From Streptococcus sp. 'caviae' (lineage in GTDB: Bacteria; Bacillota; Bacilli; Lactobacillales; Streptococcaceae): a DNA stretch of 64,000 bases. The translations under genes were made by a program, and so were the position numbers. Shown one piece after another: positions 9,219 through 18,893 of this stretch. Below the pieces are notes generated by a model. It was not told where the DNA came from and made no database searches. It was given only the letters and a program-made list of their open reading frames with translations. Each line of letters starts with the position of its first letter. The stretch's first letter is position 1. The DNA is taken from assembly GCF_001937065.1 (NCBI RefSeq), contig NZ_MOWR01000005.1, positions 62,001 to 126,000 on the forward strand. The letters run 5' to 3'.

Positions 9219-9995
9219 GTGAAGGTAAGTCTGATACAGTTTGATGTCAAAGACGGGCAGCCTCAGTTAAATAAGGACAGGGTTTTAGAGCTCATGCAGC
9301 GGGCTCTGTCAGACCAGCCGGATGTTATTGTCCTGCCGGAATTGTGGAATACAGGCTATGCTTTGGAACAATTAGAAGAGATTGCTGACGAAAACGGAGA
9401 GGACAGTGTCTCTTGGCTCAGTCAGTTTGCCCGTGAACATCAGGTGGCTCTGGTTGCAGGTTCTGTCGCTACTAAGCGGCAGGGAAAGTTTTATAACACT
9501 GGTTATACCTTTGCTGCAGACGGAAAACTGATTAATGCCTATGACAAGGTGCACTTGTTTGGGCTCATGGGTGAAGATGAGTTCTTGACCGCGGGACAAA
9601 AGGAAAGCCATTTCCACATCGGAACTGTTGCTGCCAGCCAGGTCATCTGCTACGATATTCGTTTTCCCGAATGGACCCGCAAATTGATGAGCCAAGGAGC
9701 AGAGCTGCTCTTTGTATCAGCCCAGTGGCCTGCCAGCCGTATTGAGCAATGGAAAATCCTTTTACAGGCGCGGGCTGTCGAAAATCAGGCCTTTGTCATT
9801 GCTGTTAACCGTGTGGGGCAGGGGCTGAAGGATCAGTTTAACGGTCATTCGCTTGTGATTGACCCTCTGGGAAATCGTTTATTAGAAACCGATGACAGTG
9901 AAGGAATTTTCAGCGCTGAAATTGACGTGCACCAGGTTGCAGCGGTTCGCGGACAGATTCCTGTTTTTGCCGATCGGCGGCCAGACCTCTATTAA
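9219..9995 (+). CDS. Carbon-nitrogen hydrolase (nitrilase/omega-amidase family)
   Basis: A 258-residue nitrilase-superfamily enzyme. The catalytic triad is visible as Glu in VLPELWNTGY (about residue 40), Lys in YDKVHLFG (about residue 110) and Cys in VICYDIRFPEW (about residue 146). Such enzymes hydrolyse amides; members near sulfur amino acid genes can act as omega-amidases on 2-oxosuccinamate-type products (MtnU/Nit2-like), but the substrate here is not shown. I use GTG at 9219 because the near-perfect GGAGGTGA ribosome site lies five bases before it. It follows metP by 56 bases and may be co-transcribed. Confidence 0.85.
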   Translation: MKVSLIQFDVKDGQPQLNKDRVLELMQRALSDQPDVIVLPELWNTGYALEQLEEIADENGEDSVSWLSQFAREHQVALVAGSVATKRQGKFYNTGYTFAADGKLINAYDKVHLFGLMGEDEFLTAGQKESHFHIGTVAASQVICYDIRFPEWTRKLMSQGAELLFVSAQWPASRIEQWKILLQARAVENQAFVIAVNRVGQGLKDQFNGHSLVIDPLGNRLLETDDSEGIFSAEIDVHQVAAVRGQIPVFADRRPDLY

Positions 9996-10072
9996 CAGCT
10001 GCCGGCGCTAAAAATAAGTTAGCCTTACTGCTTTTAATTTTTTAATAGGTGCGTCACAGAAGGCTGTCTTGT

Positions 10073-10080
10073 GATAAAAT
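10073..10080 (+). promoter_or_regulatory. Promoter of the SAM hydrolase-ECF operon
   Basis: An extended -10 TGATAAAAT ends near 10080, about 30 bases before the ATG at 10111. No strong -35 is visible. Confidence 0.4.
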
Positions 10081-10110
10081 ATGAAGTGAAAGGAAGGCGA
10101 GTCAGTTCAA

Positions 10111-10956
10111 ATGAGCAATAATTTATTAGTTTTGCAGTCAGACTTTGGTCTGGTTGACGGTGCGGTGTCAGCCATGATTGGTGTGGCACTGCAGGAGGAC
10201 CCGACGCTTGGCATTCACAATCTGACCCATGAAATCACTCCCTACAATATTTTTGAAGGTTCCTACCGTCTCTTTCAAACGGTGGAATACTGGCCGGAAG
10301 GCACGACTTTTGTATCGGTTGTGGATCCGGGTGTCGGTTCGGATCGAAAAAGCGTTGTGGCGCTGACGAAGAAAAATCAATACATTGTGACGCCTGACAA
10401 CGGCACGCTGTCTTATATCAAAAAACACATCGGTATTAAGGCGGTTCGGGAAATTTCTGAAATTGCAAACCGCCGGCGCAACACAGAACTTTCCTATACT
10501 TTTCACGGACGCGATGTCTATGCCTTCACAGGAGCTAAATTAGCCAGCGGTCATATTGCTTTTGAAGATGTAGGGCCGGAACTGCCTGTTGAGGCTATTG
10601 TAGAGCTGCCGACAGTGACGACGGTTATTGAGGATGATCTGGTCCGCGGGGCTGTTGATATTCTGGATGTTCAATTTGGGTCTTTATGGACCTCAATTAC
10701 CCGCGAGGAATTTTACACGCTTCAGCCTGAGTTCAATGATCGCTTTGAAGTGACCATCTACAATAATGATATGCTGGTTTACCAGAATCAGGTTACCTAT
10801 GGCAAGTCATTTGCTGCTGTCCGTGTCGGCCAGCCCATCATCTATATCAATTCTCTCTACCGTGTAGGGGTTGCCATCAATCAGGGTTCCTTTGCCAAGG
10901 CCTACAACGTCGGGGTTGGGCCGCAATGGCGCATTGAAATTAAAAAAATTAACTAA
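10111..10956 (+). CDS. SAM hydroxide adenosyltransferase family (DUF62) protein
   Basis: A 281-residue SAM_adeno_trans protein. Family landmarks are LQSDFGLVDGAVSAM near the start, VVDPGVGSDRK near residue 72, VTPDNGTLSYI, and FHGRDVYAFTGAKLASG. Characterised relatives hydrolyse S-adenosylmethionine to adenosine and methionine using a bound hydroxide; halogenases (fluorinase, chlorinase) are distant cousins. It is immediately followed by an ECF transporter S component (9-base gap), so the two probably share a substrate or product. The same arrangement occurs in other streptococci from memory. Confidence 0.88.
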   Translation: MSNNLLVLQSDFGLVDGAVSAMIGVALQEDPTLGIHNLTHEITPYNIFEGSYRLFQTVEYWPEGTTFVSVVDPGVGSDRKSVVALTKKNQYIVTPDNGTLSYIKKHIGIKAVREISEIANRRRNTELSYTFHGRDVYAFTGAKLASGHIAFEDVGPELPVEAIVELPTVTTVIEDDLVRGAVDILDVQFGSLWTSITREEFYTLQPEFNDRFEVTIYNNDMLVYQNQVTYGKSFAAVRVGQPIIYINSLYRVGVAINQGSFAKAYNVGVGPQWRIEIKKIN

Positions 10957-10965
10957 GGAGACGAC

Positions 10966-11511
10966 ATGAAAAATAATTCTATTAAAGCGGTTGTCGCAAC
11001 CGGTATCGGTGCAGCTCTGTTTGTCATTATCGGTATTTTTATCAATATTCCTCTTTTTGCCAATACCAGCATTCAGCTGCAGTATGCGGTTCAAGCCTTT
11101 TTGGCTGTTCTTTTTGGGCCTGCGGTCGGTTTTTTCACCGGTCTTATCGGACACATGGTTAAAGATATGTTTGCCGGTTACGGAATCTGGTGGTCATGGG
11201 TGATCCCAAGCGGTCTGGTTGGCCTTGGCATCGGTTTTTTGAAAAATCGTCTTCGGGTCGAACAGGGACTTTTTACAGCTAAAGATGTGCTGACTTTTAA
11301 CACTGTACAAGTGATTATCAATATTATTGCCTGGGGAATTGTGGCGCCTCTGGGAGATATTGTCATTTTCAATGAACCTGCCAGCAAGGTATTTGTTCAG
11401 GGCTTGCTGGCCAGTGTAGCCAACGCTTTGACAATTGGTATCGGTGCTACTATTTTGCTGGCTGTCTATGCTAAAACACGGACACAGTCAGGAAGCCTAT
11501 CCAAAGACTGA
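10966..11511 (+). CDS. ECF transporter S component, UPF0397 family
   Basis: A 181-residue membrane protein with five or six hydrophobic segments. It matches from memory the UPF0397 family annotated in S. mutans as SMU_1935c. S components bind a vitamin-type small molecule and plug into the EcfA-EcfT module encoded immediately downstream, so this operon specifies a dedicated (group I) ECF importer. The substrate is not established; linkage to a SAM hydrolase suggests an adenosine-, pyrimidine- or riboflavin-like molecule, which is inference. Confidence 0.88.
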   Translation: MKNNSIKAVVATGIGAALFVIIGIFINIPLFANTSIQLQYAVQAFLAVLFGPAVGFFTGLIGHMVKDMFAGYGIWWSWVIPSGLVGLGIGFLKNRLRVEQGLFTAKDVLTFNTVQVIINIIAWGIVAPLGDIVIFNEPASKVFVQGLLASVANALTIGIGATILLAVYAKTRTQSGSLSKD

Positions 11512-11538
11512 CTTTTTTGAAAATCAGGGATACATCTT

Positions 11539-13215
11539 ATGGAACCATTTATTGAATTTAAAGATTTTTCCTTCAAGTACGATGCCCAGGCAGAACCCAC
11601 TCTGAAAAATATCAATTTATCAGTGAAAAAGGGAGAAAAAGTGCTGATTATCGGCCCTTCCGGCTGCGGCAAATCAACTTTAGGCCATTGCCTGAATGGC
11701 ATTATTCCTAATATCTACAAGGGACAGATGAGCGGCAGCCTGACTATTGGCGGCAAGGATTCCTTTAATCTGTCTGTATATGAAAAGTCACATCTTGTCT
11801 CAACCGTTTTGCAGGATCCGGACGGTCAGTTTATCGGCTTGACAGTGGCTGAGGATTTGGCCTTTGCACTGGAAAATGACTGCGCAGACCATCAGACGAT
11901 GGTTGAAAAGGTCAATATCTGGGCTGAGCGCTTAGAACTGACGGATTTGCTTGATCATCGCCCTCAGGACCTCTCAGGCGGTCAGAGGCAGCGTGTCAGT
12001 CTGGCCGGCGTTTTAATTGATGAAAGTCCGATTTTGCTCTTTGATGAGCCTCTGGCTAATCTGGACCCAAAAGCTGGCCAGGACACCATTGATTTGATCG
12101 ATCGGATTCACCAAGAAGAAGGAACAACTACGATTATTATTGAACACCGGCTGGAAGATGTTCTCTACCGCCCTGTTGATAAAATTGTGCTGATTAATGA
12201 TGGCCGGATTCTTTTTGATGGCAGTCCTGATGAGATTTTGCAGACCAATCTGCTGCGGGAAAACGGCATCCGCGAACCCCTTTATTTGACGGCTCTGCGC
12301 CATTTGGGCTTGGATGTGACCCAAACACTCCACTTAGCGGCACTCAGTCAGCTTGACCTCTCCGGTATTCATTTTGAAGAAACCGGCAGTCTGCCTGTCT
12401 CTAAAGCTGCCTCGCCTTTGCTCACTATTGACCATTTTAATTTTGCCTACACTCCGGATAGGCCGATTTTGAAAGATTTATCGGTTAAGATCAATAAAGG
12501 AGAGCGCATTGCCATTGTCGGGAAAAATGGGGCTGGCAAATCTACCTTAGCCAAGGCCCTTTGTCAATTTATAACGGCCAGCGGCCACATTTATTATCAG
12601 GGAAAAGACATCTCCCTTGATTCCATCAAGGAGCGGTCTGAGCGGATTGGCTATGTTCTGCAGAATCCCAATCAGATGATCAGTCAAACTATGATTTTTG
12701 ATGAGGTGGCTCTGGGGCTGCGGCTTCGCGGTTTTGCTGAAGAGCAGATCAAAGAAAAGGTTTTTGAAGTTCTGAAAACCTGCGGTCTCTATGAATTTCG
12801 CAATTGGCCCATCTCTGCTCTGTCATTTGGACAGAAAAAACGTGTGACCATTGCTTCAATTTTGGTTTTAAATCCGGAAATTATCCTATTGGATGAACCC
12901 ACAGCAGGGCAGGATAAGAGGCACTATACAGAAATGATGAACTTTTTGGATGGTCTGAATGCCCTGGGACATACCATTATTATGATTACTCATGATATGC
13001 AGCTGGTGCTGGAATACTCAGACCGGGTATTGGTCATCAGCCGGGGGCAGATTTTAGCAGATCAAAGTCCTGTTGAGCTCTTCAGCCAGCCGGACTTACT
13101 GGCAGCTGCTAATTTGAAACAGACCAGTCTCTTTGATTTGGCTAAAAAACTGGGCTGCGACCCTATTTCATTGACCCGTTATTATATTGAGCATCAAGGA
13201 GGGCAGGATGAATAA
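11539..13215 (+). CDS. ECF transporter ATPase, two fused ABC domains
   Basis: A 558-residue tandem ABC ATPase (YkoD-like; SMU_1934c in S. mutans from memory). Domain one has Walker [10 protein letters not shown] near residue 40, signature [13 protein letters not shown] and Walker [13 protein letters not shown]. Domain two has Walker [15 protein letters not shown] near residue 332, a degenerate signature [13 protein letters not shown] and Walker [11 protein letters not shown]. Fusion replaces the usual separate EcfA1 and EcfA2. Its 3' end overlaps the EcfT gene by eight bases. Confidence 0.94.
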   Translation: MEPFIEFKDFSFKYDAQAEPTLKNINLSVKKGEKVLIIGPSGCGKSTLGHCLNGIIPNIYKGQMSGSLTIGGKDSFNLSVYEKSHLVSTVLQDPDGQFIGLTVAEDLAFALENDCADHQTMVEKVNIWAERLELTDLLDHRPQDLSGGQRQRVSLAGVLIDESPILLFDEPLANLDPKAGQDTIDLIDRIHQEEGTTTIIIEHRLEDVLYRPVDKIVLINDGRILFDGSPDEILQTNLLRENGIREPLYLTALRHLGLDVTQTLHLAALSQLDLSGIHFEETGSLPVSKAASPLLTIDHFNFAYTPDRPILKDLSVKINKGERIAIVGKNGAGKSTLAKALCQFITASGHIYYQGKDISLDSIKERSERIGYVLQNPNQMISQTMIFDEVALGLRLRGFAEEQIKEKVFEVLKTCGLYEFRNWPISALSFGQKKRVTIASILVLNPEIILLDEPTAGQDKRHYTEMMNFLDGLNALGHTIIMITHDMQLVLEYSDRVLVISRGQILADQSPVELFSQPDLLAAANLKQTSLFDLAKKLGCDPISLTRYYIEHQGGQDE

Positions 13216-14038
13216 ACGTTTGATCGGCTATCATGATGGCGAAGGTCTCCTTTACGAGTTGTCAGGCGCCAGCAAGCTCCTCTTTTTTCTGCTTGTCTCC
13301 ATTGCCTGTATGACAACCTATGATACCCGTCTTATTTTAGCAGTAGGCCTGATGTCTGTTTTACTGTTTAAATCAGCAGATATTCATTGGCGGGATATTT
13401 CTTTTGTCATGAAGTTTGTGACGGTTTTTGCTGTTTTAAATGTAGTTATGGTTTATCTTTTTGCACCTGATTACGGTGAAAAAATCTATGGTGCCAAAAC
13501 CCTGCTATGGGCAGGAGCAGGACGGTTCTACCTGAGCTGGCAGGAAGTCTTTTACCTTTTAAATCTGGTTCTCAAGTATTTCTGTACGGTTCCTTTAGCC
13601 ATACTCTTTTTGATGACGACCCATCCCAGTCAGTTTGCAGCAAGTCTTAACCAGATTGGCATTTCTTATAAGGTAGCTTACGCTGTCAGCCTGACCTTGC
13701 GCTATATTCCGGACGTTCAGGAAGAATTTTACATGATTCGGACATCGCAGGAAGCTCGCGGTCTGGAATTATCCCAAAAGGCCAACCTGCTTAGCCGTAT
13801 TAAGGGAAATCTGCAAATTATCATCCCTCTGATTTTCAGCTCTTTAGATCGTATTGATACCGTTTCAACGGCCATGGAGCTGCGGCGGTTCGGCAAAAAT
13901 AAAAAAAGGACCTGGTACATGTATCAGCCCTTTAGAAAAAAAGATATCTTAGCAATCGGCTTAGCTTGCCTCATATTAATGGGCAGTTTCTGGCTTTTCA
14001 GCCTGAACGAGGGCCGCTTTTACAATCCTTGGAAATAA
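13208..14038 (+). CDS. ECF transporter transmembrane coupling protein
   Basis: A 276-residue CbiQ/EcfT-family membrane protein that couples ATP hydrolysis to the S component. Hydrophobic segments alternate with the conserved cytosolic helices; the ARG-type coupling motif is seen in [11 protein letters not shown] and again in the [10 protein letters not shown] segment. I start at ATG 13208, preceded by GGAGG at 13199; an upstream in-frame ATG at 13187 lies within the ATPase gene and is less well placed. Confidence 0.92.
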   Translation: MNKRLIGYHDGEGLLYELSGASKLLFFLLVSIACMTTYDTRLILAVGLMSVLLFKSADIHWRDISFVMKFVTVFAVLNVVMVYLFAPDYGEKIYGAKTLLWAGAGRFYLSWQEVFYLLNLVLKYFCTVPLAILFLMTTHPSQFAASLNQIGISYKVAYAVSLTLRYIPDVQEEFYMIRTSQEARGLELSQKANLLSRIKGNLQIIIPLIFSSLDRIDTVSTAMELRRFGKNKKRTWYMYQPFRKKDILAIGLACLILMGSFWLFSLNEGRFYNPWK

Positions 14039-14063
14039 AGATAATAAATCTAATAAAACAGAT

Positions 14064-14121
14064 AAAAAAGCTGTCGTCCGATTCCGCAGCACTTGTGCAG
14101 CAGCCGGACCACAGCTTTTTT
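14064..14121. terminator. Bidirectional terminator between ecfT and rsmG
   Basis: AAAAAAGCTGT (14064-14074) pairs with ACAGCTTTTTT (14111-14121). Inner pairs GTCCG/CGGAC and GCAGCAC/GTGCAGC lengthen the stem. Flanking A and T runs let it work for the converging rsmG transcript too. Confidence 0.85.
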
Positions 14122-14127
14122 GATTTT

Positions 14128-14841
14128 CTACAGCGGTTTTTTATTGGGCATGCCGGCCTTGCGCGGGTATTTATTAGGCGTTTCCTTTTTCTTGGTTACT
14201 AGGGTAAGATTACGTTCATCTCCGTTAGGAAGCTGGTAATGGTACTTTCTCGAAACCTGACTGAACAGCACTTTCAGCGCATTCTGAGCAGCAGCAATTT
14301 CCTCATCAGCAGCACTGGCTTTCAGCGCCAGAAGCTGTCCGCCTACCTTTAAAAAGGGAATGGTCAGCTCGGCTAATATCTGCATGCGAGCAACAGCACG
14401 GGCAGTAACAAGATCAAACTGGGCGCGGAAATTTTTGTCCTGTCCGAAATCTTCCGCTCTGCCATGATAAAAATGAACATCAGTCAGCTCCAGCTCATCA
14501 GCCAGCGCCTGCAGAAATTTAATGCGTTTATTTAGAGAATCAATGATTGTCACTTCTAGCTGAGGATAGATGATTTTCATGGGCAGACTTGGAAAGCCAG
14601 CTCCAGCTCCTATATCCAAAAGCTTCAGCGGTTCATTTTTAATGCAGCCCTCTAAGATAGGAGCTGCCGAGTCATAAAAATGCTTAAGATAGACGTCTTT
14701 CTCCTCGGTAATGGCTGTCAGGTTAATCTTTTCATTCCATTCGACCAAAAGTTTAAAATAAGAAGCAAACTGCCTTTTTTGCCGATCAGACAGATTGATT
14801 TGGTGCTTGGCCAATGCTTGGTAAAATTCTTCAGGGGTCAT
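14128..14841 (-). CDS. rsmG: 16S rRNA (guanine-527-N7) methyltransferase
   Basis: A 237-residue GidB/RsmG methyltransferase that modifies 16S rRNA with SAM; loss gives low-level streptomycin resistance in other bacteria. The Rossmann SAM site [17 protein letters not shown] lies near residue 68, followed by [14 protein letters not shown] and the HGRAEDF segment. I use the ATG at 14841 because AAGGAGAAAG precedes it on the minus strand. It is convergent with the ECF operon. Confidence 0.95.
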   Translation of the reverse strand: MTPEEFYQALAKHQINLSDRQKRQFASYFKLLVEWNEKINLTAITEEKDVYLKHFYDSAAPILEGCIKNEPLKLLDIGAGAGFPSLPMKIIYPQLEVTIIDSLNKRIKFLQALADELELTDVHFYHGRAEDFGQDKNFRAQFDLVTARAVARMQILAELTIPFLKVGGQLLALKASAADEEIAAAQNALKVLFSQVSRKYHYQLPNGDERNLTLVTKKKETPNKYPRKAGMPNKKPL

Positions 14842-14926
14842 GCTTTCTCCTTTTATCATCATTCATTCTAACATAATTCTTCTTTTTCTGATATAATGGA
14901 AGCAGGAATTTTTAAGGAGAACTATC

Positions 14927-15487
14927 ATGCTTATTTGGATTGTTTTAATTATTATTGCCTTGCTTGTTGTTTGGGTAATTGTAAGTTATAATGCTTTGAT
15001 TAAAAGCCGTATGCAGACACAGGAGGCTTGGAGTCAGATTGATGTGCAGTTAAAACGCAGAAATGATCTTATTCCTAACTTGCTGGAAACGGTCAAAGCC
15101 TATGCCAATTATGAACAAAGCACTCTGGAAAAGGTGACAGAGCTGCGCAGCAAAATTTCTAATGCCAGTACGCCCAATGAAGCTATGCAGGCCAGTGATG
15201 CACTTGGAAAGCAAATGGCCAGTATTTTAGCCGTTGCCGAAAACTATCCGGATCTCAAGGCTAATCAAAACTTTATGAAGCTTCAGGACGAACTGACCAA
15301 TACAGAAAATAAGATTTCTTATTCACGTCAGCTCTTTAATTCGACAACCGCTAACTACAATGTTAAGCTGGAAACCTTCCCAAGCAATGTCATTGCCGGG
15401 CTGTTTCACTTTAAGGCCAGTGAATTTTTGGAAACGCCTGAAGAAGAAAAATCAGTGCCAAAAGTTGATTTTGGCGACATGGCCTAG
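14927..15487 (+). CDS. lemA: LemA family membrane protein
   Basis: A 186-residue protein with one N-terminal membrane segment ([18 protein letters not shown]) and then a helical region containing [29 protein letters not shown], the LemA hallmark. Function in envelope physiology is not defined. It precedes htpX by nine bases; this pair is conserved in streptococci. Confidence 0.92.
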   Translation: MLIWIVLIIIALLVVWVIVSYNALIKSRMQTQEAWSQIDVQLKRRNDLIPNLLETVKAYANYEQSTLEKVTELRSKISNASTPNEAMQASDALGKQMASILAVAENYPDLKANQNFMKLQDELTNTENKISYSRQLFNSTTANYNVKLETFPSNVIAGLFHFKASEFLETPEEEKSVPKVDFGDMA

Positions 15488-15496
15488 GAGACTGCT

Positions 15497-16396
15497 ATGC
15501 TGTTTGATCAAATAGCCAGTAATAAAAGAAAGACAATCATTTTGCTGGTTGTCTTCTTTCTGCTTTTAGCTGCCATCGGTGCGGCGGTCGGTTATCTTTG
15601 GCTGGATAATTTAACAGGCGGCGTTATCATTGCTTTAATCATTGGCTTTATCTATGCCTTCAGTATGATTTTTCAATCAACCAACGTTGTAATGGCCATG
15701 AATAATGCCAGAGAAGTGACAGCAGAGGAAATGCCTGATTATTACCATATTGTAGAAGATATGGCTATGGTAGCGCAGATTCCCATGCCGCGTGTCTATG
15801 TGGTTGATGATCCTTCGCTCAATGCCTTTGCGACCGGTTCCAGCCCTAAGAATGCTGCGGTTGCAGCAACAACAGGCCTTTTAACCCTCATGAACCGTGA
15901 AGAGTTAGAGGGTGTTATCGGCCATGAAGTCAGCCATATCCGCAATTACGATATTCGAATTTCGACAATTGCCGTGGCTCTTGCCAGTGCTGTCACTCTT
16001 ATTTCCAGTATCGGCGGGCGCATGATGTGGTTTGGCGGTGGTAGGAACCGCCGGTCAAATGACAGTGAAGGCGGCGGTTATGTGCAGATTATCCTGCTGA
16101 TTTTTTCCATTTTAGCTATTGTTTTAGCGCCCTTGGCAGCTAGTTTAGTTCAGCTGGCTATCTCTCGCCAGCGTGAATATTTGGCGGATGCCAGCTCGGT
16201 TGAATTGACCCGCAATCCGCAAGGGATGATTAGGGCCCTGCGCAAATTGGAGCAGTCACAGCCCATGGCACATCCCGTTGATGATGCCAGTGCTGCGCTC
16301 TATATCAACGATCCGCAGAAGAAATCCAGCCTGCAGCATCTGTTTTACACTCATCCGCCGCTTGCTGACCGCATTAAACGCCTGGAGCAAATGTAA
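15497..16396 (+). CDS. htpX: Membrane zinc protease HtpX
   Basis: A 299-residue M48 metalloprotease involved in membrane protein quality control. Two N-terminal membrane segments are followed by the zinc motif [11 protein letters not shown] near residue 143 and further hydrophobic segments around residues 155-230. The third ligand is probably Glu in [10 protein letters not shown] near residue 228. Forms a two-gene operon with lemA. Confidence 0.94.
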   Translation: MLFDQIASNKRKTIILLVVFFLLLAAIGAAVGYLWLDNLTGGVIIALIIGFIYAFSMIFQSTNVVMAMNNAREVTAEEMPDYYHIVEDMAMVAQIPMPRVYVVDDPSLNAFATGSSPKNAAVAATTGLLTLMNREELEGVIGHEVSHIRNYDIRISTIAVALASAVTLISSIGGRMMWFGGGRNRRSNDSEGGGYVQIILLIFSILAIVLAPLAASLVQLAISRQREYLADASSVELTRNPQGMIRALRKLEQSQPMAHPVDDASAALYINDPQKKSSLQHLFYTHPPLADRIKRLEQM

Positions 16397-16496
16397 AATC
16401 AGAAGCTGCAAATACATACTTAAAAAATCTCTTACTGCCTATTTAAGCTGAAGAATAGTTTCAGCCAGTCTTTAAGGCTCAGTCCATTTTAAAACA

Positions 16497-16550
16497 AGAG
16501 AGCAGAAAACAATCGGTTTGTAACCAAAACGATTGGCTTCTGCTCTTTTT
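16497..16550 (+). terminator. Terminator after htpX
   Basis: AGAGCAGAA pairs with TTCTGCTCT, with an inner CAATCG/CGATTG stem, followed by five T ending at 16550. The roughly 100 bases between the htpX stop and this stem hold nothing recognisable. Confidence 0.8.
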
Positions 16551-16644
16551 AGATGCAGGAGCTTAAACAGAAATTCACGGACAAGTCAGTGGATTATTGA
16601 TATAATGTTAACGATTTAAAGAACAATTGTCGGAGGAAATAAAA

Positions 16645-17181
16645 ATGTTTACCATTAGTGATATAAAAAAGCAGCCGGAAGGTATGGCATTTGAAGAAAA
16701 GCTCTCTATTGAAGAGGCTGTTAAGGAAAGGAATCCTGATGTCTTGGCTCTTGAAGATGTCTTGGCCAAGGGAACTGTCAGCTATGATGATGGTTTGTAT
16801 CTGTTAAACTATGATTTGAGCTATACCATCAGTCTGCCTTCCAGCCGATCTTTAGAAACTGTGAAACAAACCAAATCATTACTGATAAATGAAGTCTTTA
16901 TAGAAAACAGCCAGTTAGAAGATAAGAAGGAACTGGTAGATGAAGATCTCGTCTTGATCTTAGAAGATGCGGTAATTGATTTAGAAGAAAGTGTTATTGA
17001 TAATATTTTGCTCAATATTCCTTTAAAGATTCTTACTGAAGAAGAAAAACAAGACCAACAGCTGCCTTCAGGACAGGATTGGAATCTTCTCAGTGAGGAA
17101 GACTATCACAATCTACAGAAAGAAAAGAAAGAAAAAAACAGCCCCTTTGCAGCTCTGGATGGCTTATTTGATGACGAGTGA
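16645..17181 (+). CDS. YceD/DUF177 family protein
   Basis: A 178-residue acidic protein of the DUF177 family, whose members support 23S rRNA accumulation and often sit beside rpmF (not the case here). Typical features are the N-terminal MFTISDIKKQPEGMAFEE, a central beta-rich LSYTISLPSSRSLE, and the C-terminal FAALDGLFDDE. I start at ATG 16645 because GGAGGAA lies just upstream; the TTG at 16627 overlaps that ribosome site. Confidence 0.82.
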   Translation: MFTISDIKKQPEGMAFEEKLSIEEAVKERNPDVLALEDVLAKGTVSYDDGLYLLNYDLSYTISLPSSRSLETVKQTKSLLINEVFIENSQLEDKKELVDEDLVLILEDAVIDLEESVIDNILLNIPLKILTEEEKQDQQLPSGQDWNLLSEEDYHNLQKEKKEKNSPFAALDGLFDDE

Positions 17182-17285
17182 TGTTTTTTCCTGCCGGATA
17201 TCAGGAAACAGCTTTAAGATTTCAAGTTGTTGAATAAATCAAATTTTTTTCTTAGAAATTGACCAAGGAAAATTAATAACAGCCA

Positions 17286-17314
17286 TTGAAAAAAGAAAAT
17301 AGAAATAGTATAAT
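17286..17314 (+). promoter_or_regulatory. Distal sigma-A promoter upstream of covR
   Basis: TTGAAA (17286-17291), 17-base spacer, TATAAT (17309-17314). It would give a 5' untranslated region of about 220 bases, or start a separate small RNA. Confidence 0.65.
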
Positions 17315-17451
17315 GAAAAAACTGATGGATTATTTTAAAAAATAAAATTTTGAAAAAAGGGGTTGATAAAGTTCGACTTGCCTTGATATTAAAGGGATTA
17401 GACATTATCATAATAAAAAAATAATGACCTTATAGGACTGTAATAAGTTTG

Positions 17452-17480
17452 TTGCCCAGACTTTATAGTTTAGTTATAAA
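17452..17480 (+). promoter_or_regulatory. Proximal promoter of covR
   Basis: TTGCCC (17452-17457), 17-base spacer, TATAAA (17475-17480), about 60 bases before the ATG. Confidence 0.5.
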
Positions 17481-17540
17481 AATTTCATTTTATTAAAATA
17501 AAATTAGAAAACTATATTAGAATAATAAGCTGAGGGGTAT

Positions 17541-18230
17541 ATGGCTAAGAGTATTTTAATTATTGAAGATGAAAAAAATCTTGCGAAGTTTGTTTCTCTG
17601 GAACTGCAGCATGAAGGATATGAAGTTGACGTAGAACACGATGGACGTTCCGGCTTAGACAGGGCTCTCGAAAGGGATTTTGATCTAATCCTTCTTGATC
17701 TGATGCTGCCGAAAATGGACGGCTATGAAGTAACGCGTCGGCTGCAGCTGGAAAAAACGACTTATATCATTATGATTACTGCCCGTGATTCTACTATGGA
17801 TATTGTCACGGGATTGGATCGCGGTGCAGACGGTTATGTTATAAAACCTTTTGCTATTGAAGAATTACTGGCTCGGGTTCGCGCCATTTTTCGCCGTCAG
17901 GATATTGAAAGAGCTAAGCATTCTGTAAAGAAAGACAGTACTTACCGTGATTTGCAGCTGGATGTGCACAATCGAGCTGCGATTCGAAACGGTGAAACTA
18001 TCCCTTTAACCAAGCGGGAATTTGATTTGCTCAGCGCTCTCATGGAAAACATCAATCAGGTTATGACCAGAGAAGAGCTTCTGGATCGTGTCTGGAAGTA
18101 TGATCAAGAGGCCGAAACAAACGTTGTTGATGTTTATATTCGCTATCTGCGCGGAAAAATTGATGTTTCCGGTAAGGAAAGCTATATTCAGACTGTCCGC
18201 GGTATGGGTTATGTCATCCGCGAAAAATAG
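17541..18230 (+). CDS. covR: Orphan OmpR-type response regulator CovR/GcrR
   Basis: A 229-residue response regulator. The receiver domain has the acidic pair in IIEDEKNL, the phospho-acceptor Asp in LILLDLMLP near residue 53, Thr in MITARDS and Lys in GYVIKPFA. The C-terminal winged helix contains LTKREFDLLSALMEN and the final TVRGMGYVIREK. No sensor kinase gene follows: the next gene is nrdR. S. mutans is likewise known for an orphan CovR (also called GcrR or TarC) that controls glucan-related and virulence genes. GAGGGG precedes the ATG. Confidence 0.95.
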   Translation: MAKSILIIEDEKNLAKFVSLELQHEGYEVDVEHDGRSGLDRALERDFDLILLDLMLPKMDGYEVTRRLQLEKTTYIIMITARDSTMDIVTGLDRGADGYVIKPFAIEELLARVRAIFRRQDIERAKHSVKKDSTYRDLQLDVHNRAAIRNGETIPLTKREFDLLSALMENINQVMTREELLDRVWKYDQEAETNVVDVYIRYLRGKIDVSGKESYIQTVRGMGYVIREK

Positions 18231-18235
18231 ATAAA

Positions 18236-18278
18236 AAAACCAGGGGGAGAAAGAGATTTCTGTCCCTGATTTTTATCT
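18236..18278 (+). terminator. Terminator after covR
   Basis: CCAGGG near 18240 pairs with the CCCTG of GTCCCTGATTTTT near 18263-18272, followed by a T-rich run. It separates covR from the nrdR operon. Confidence 0.65.
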
Positions 18279-18401
18279 GTGGGCATGCGGACAGCTGCCG
18301 GACTTAGGAAATAGGTTTTGTCGGGCTGCTGCTTACTTTTGTTCCAGACCAAAATATGGTAAAATAAAGTACTAACTTGAATCAAGAAGTGAGGTGTTTT
18401 C

Positions 18402-18893
18402 ATGCGCTGTCCTAAGTGTAATTATTTAAAATCCAGTGTTGTTGACAGCCGTCAGGCTGAGGAAGGCAACACAATCAGACGCCGCCGAGAATGTGAAAAT
18501 TGCCATACACGTTTTACAACCTTTGAAAGAATAGAAGAACTGCCGCTTTTAGTTGTTAAAAAAGATGGAACCAGAGAGCAATTTTCCCGTGATAAAATTT
18601 TCAATGGTATTATCCGCAGTGCTCAGAAACGTCCTGTATCCAGCAGTGCTATTGAAAAAGTTGTCAATGATATTGAGCAAAAAATCCGCAGTGACTATGA
18701 CAGTGAAGTTTCCAGTGTTGTCATTGGGAATCTAGTCATGGATGAGCTGGCAGAATTGGATGAGATTACTTACGTTCGCTTTGCCAGCGTCTACCGCAGC
18801 TTTAAGGACGTTGATGAGATTGAAGCGCTCCTGCAGCAGATTACCAACCGTGTCAGAAGTAAGAAAAAGAGTAGCTTAGATGAAACCGATTGA
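18402..18893 (+). CDS. nrdR: Transcriptional repressor NrdR
   Basis: A 163-residue ATP-cone regulator of ribonucleotide reductase genes. The N-terminal zinc ribbon shows CPKC at residue 3 and CENCHTRF near residue 31, followed by the ATP-cone ([20 protein letters not shown]). Its 3' end overlaps dnaB by 14 bases. The nrdR-dnaB-dnaI order is common in Firmicutes. Confidence 0.96.
   Translation: MRCPKCNYLKSSVVDSRQAEEGNTIRRRRECENCHTRFTTFERIEELPLLVVKKDGTREQFSRDKIFNGIIRSAQKRPVSSSAIEKVVNDIEQKIRSDYDSEVSSVVIGNLVMDELAELDEITYVRFASVYRSFKDVDEIEALLQQITNRVRSKKKSSLDETD

Larger units (their letters stand above)
17182..17540. other. A+T-rich covR upstream region
   Basis: No gene is seen in these 359 bases. 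They hold two sigma-A promoter candidates (at 17286-17314 and 17452-17480) and repeated A/T tracts of the type CovR proteins bind (ATTARA-like motifs), consistent with autoregulation. A weak CCTG/CAGG hairpin near 17191-17205 may end the yceD transcript. Confidence 0.5.
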
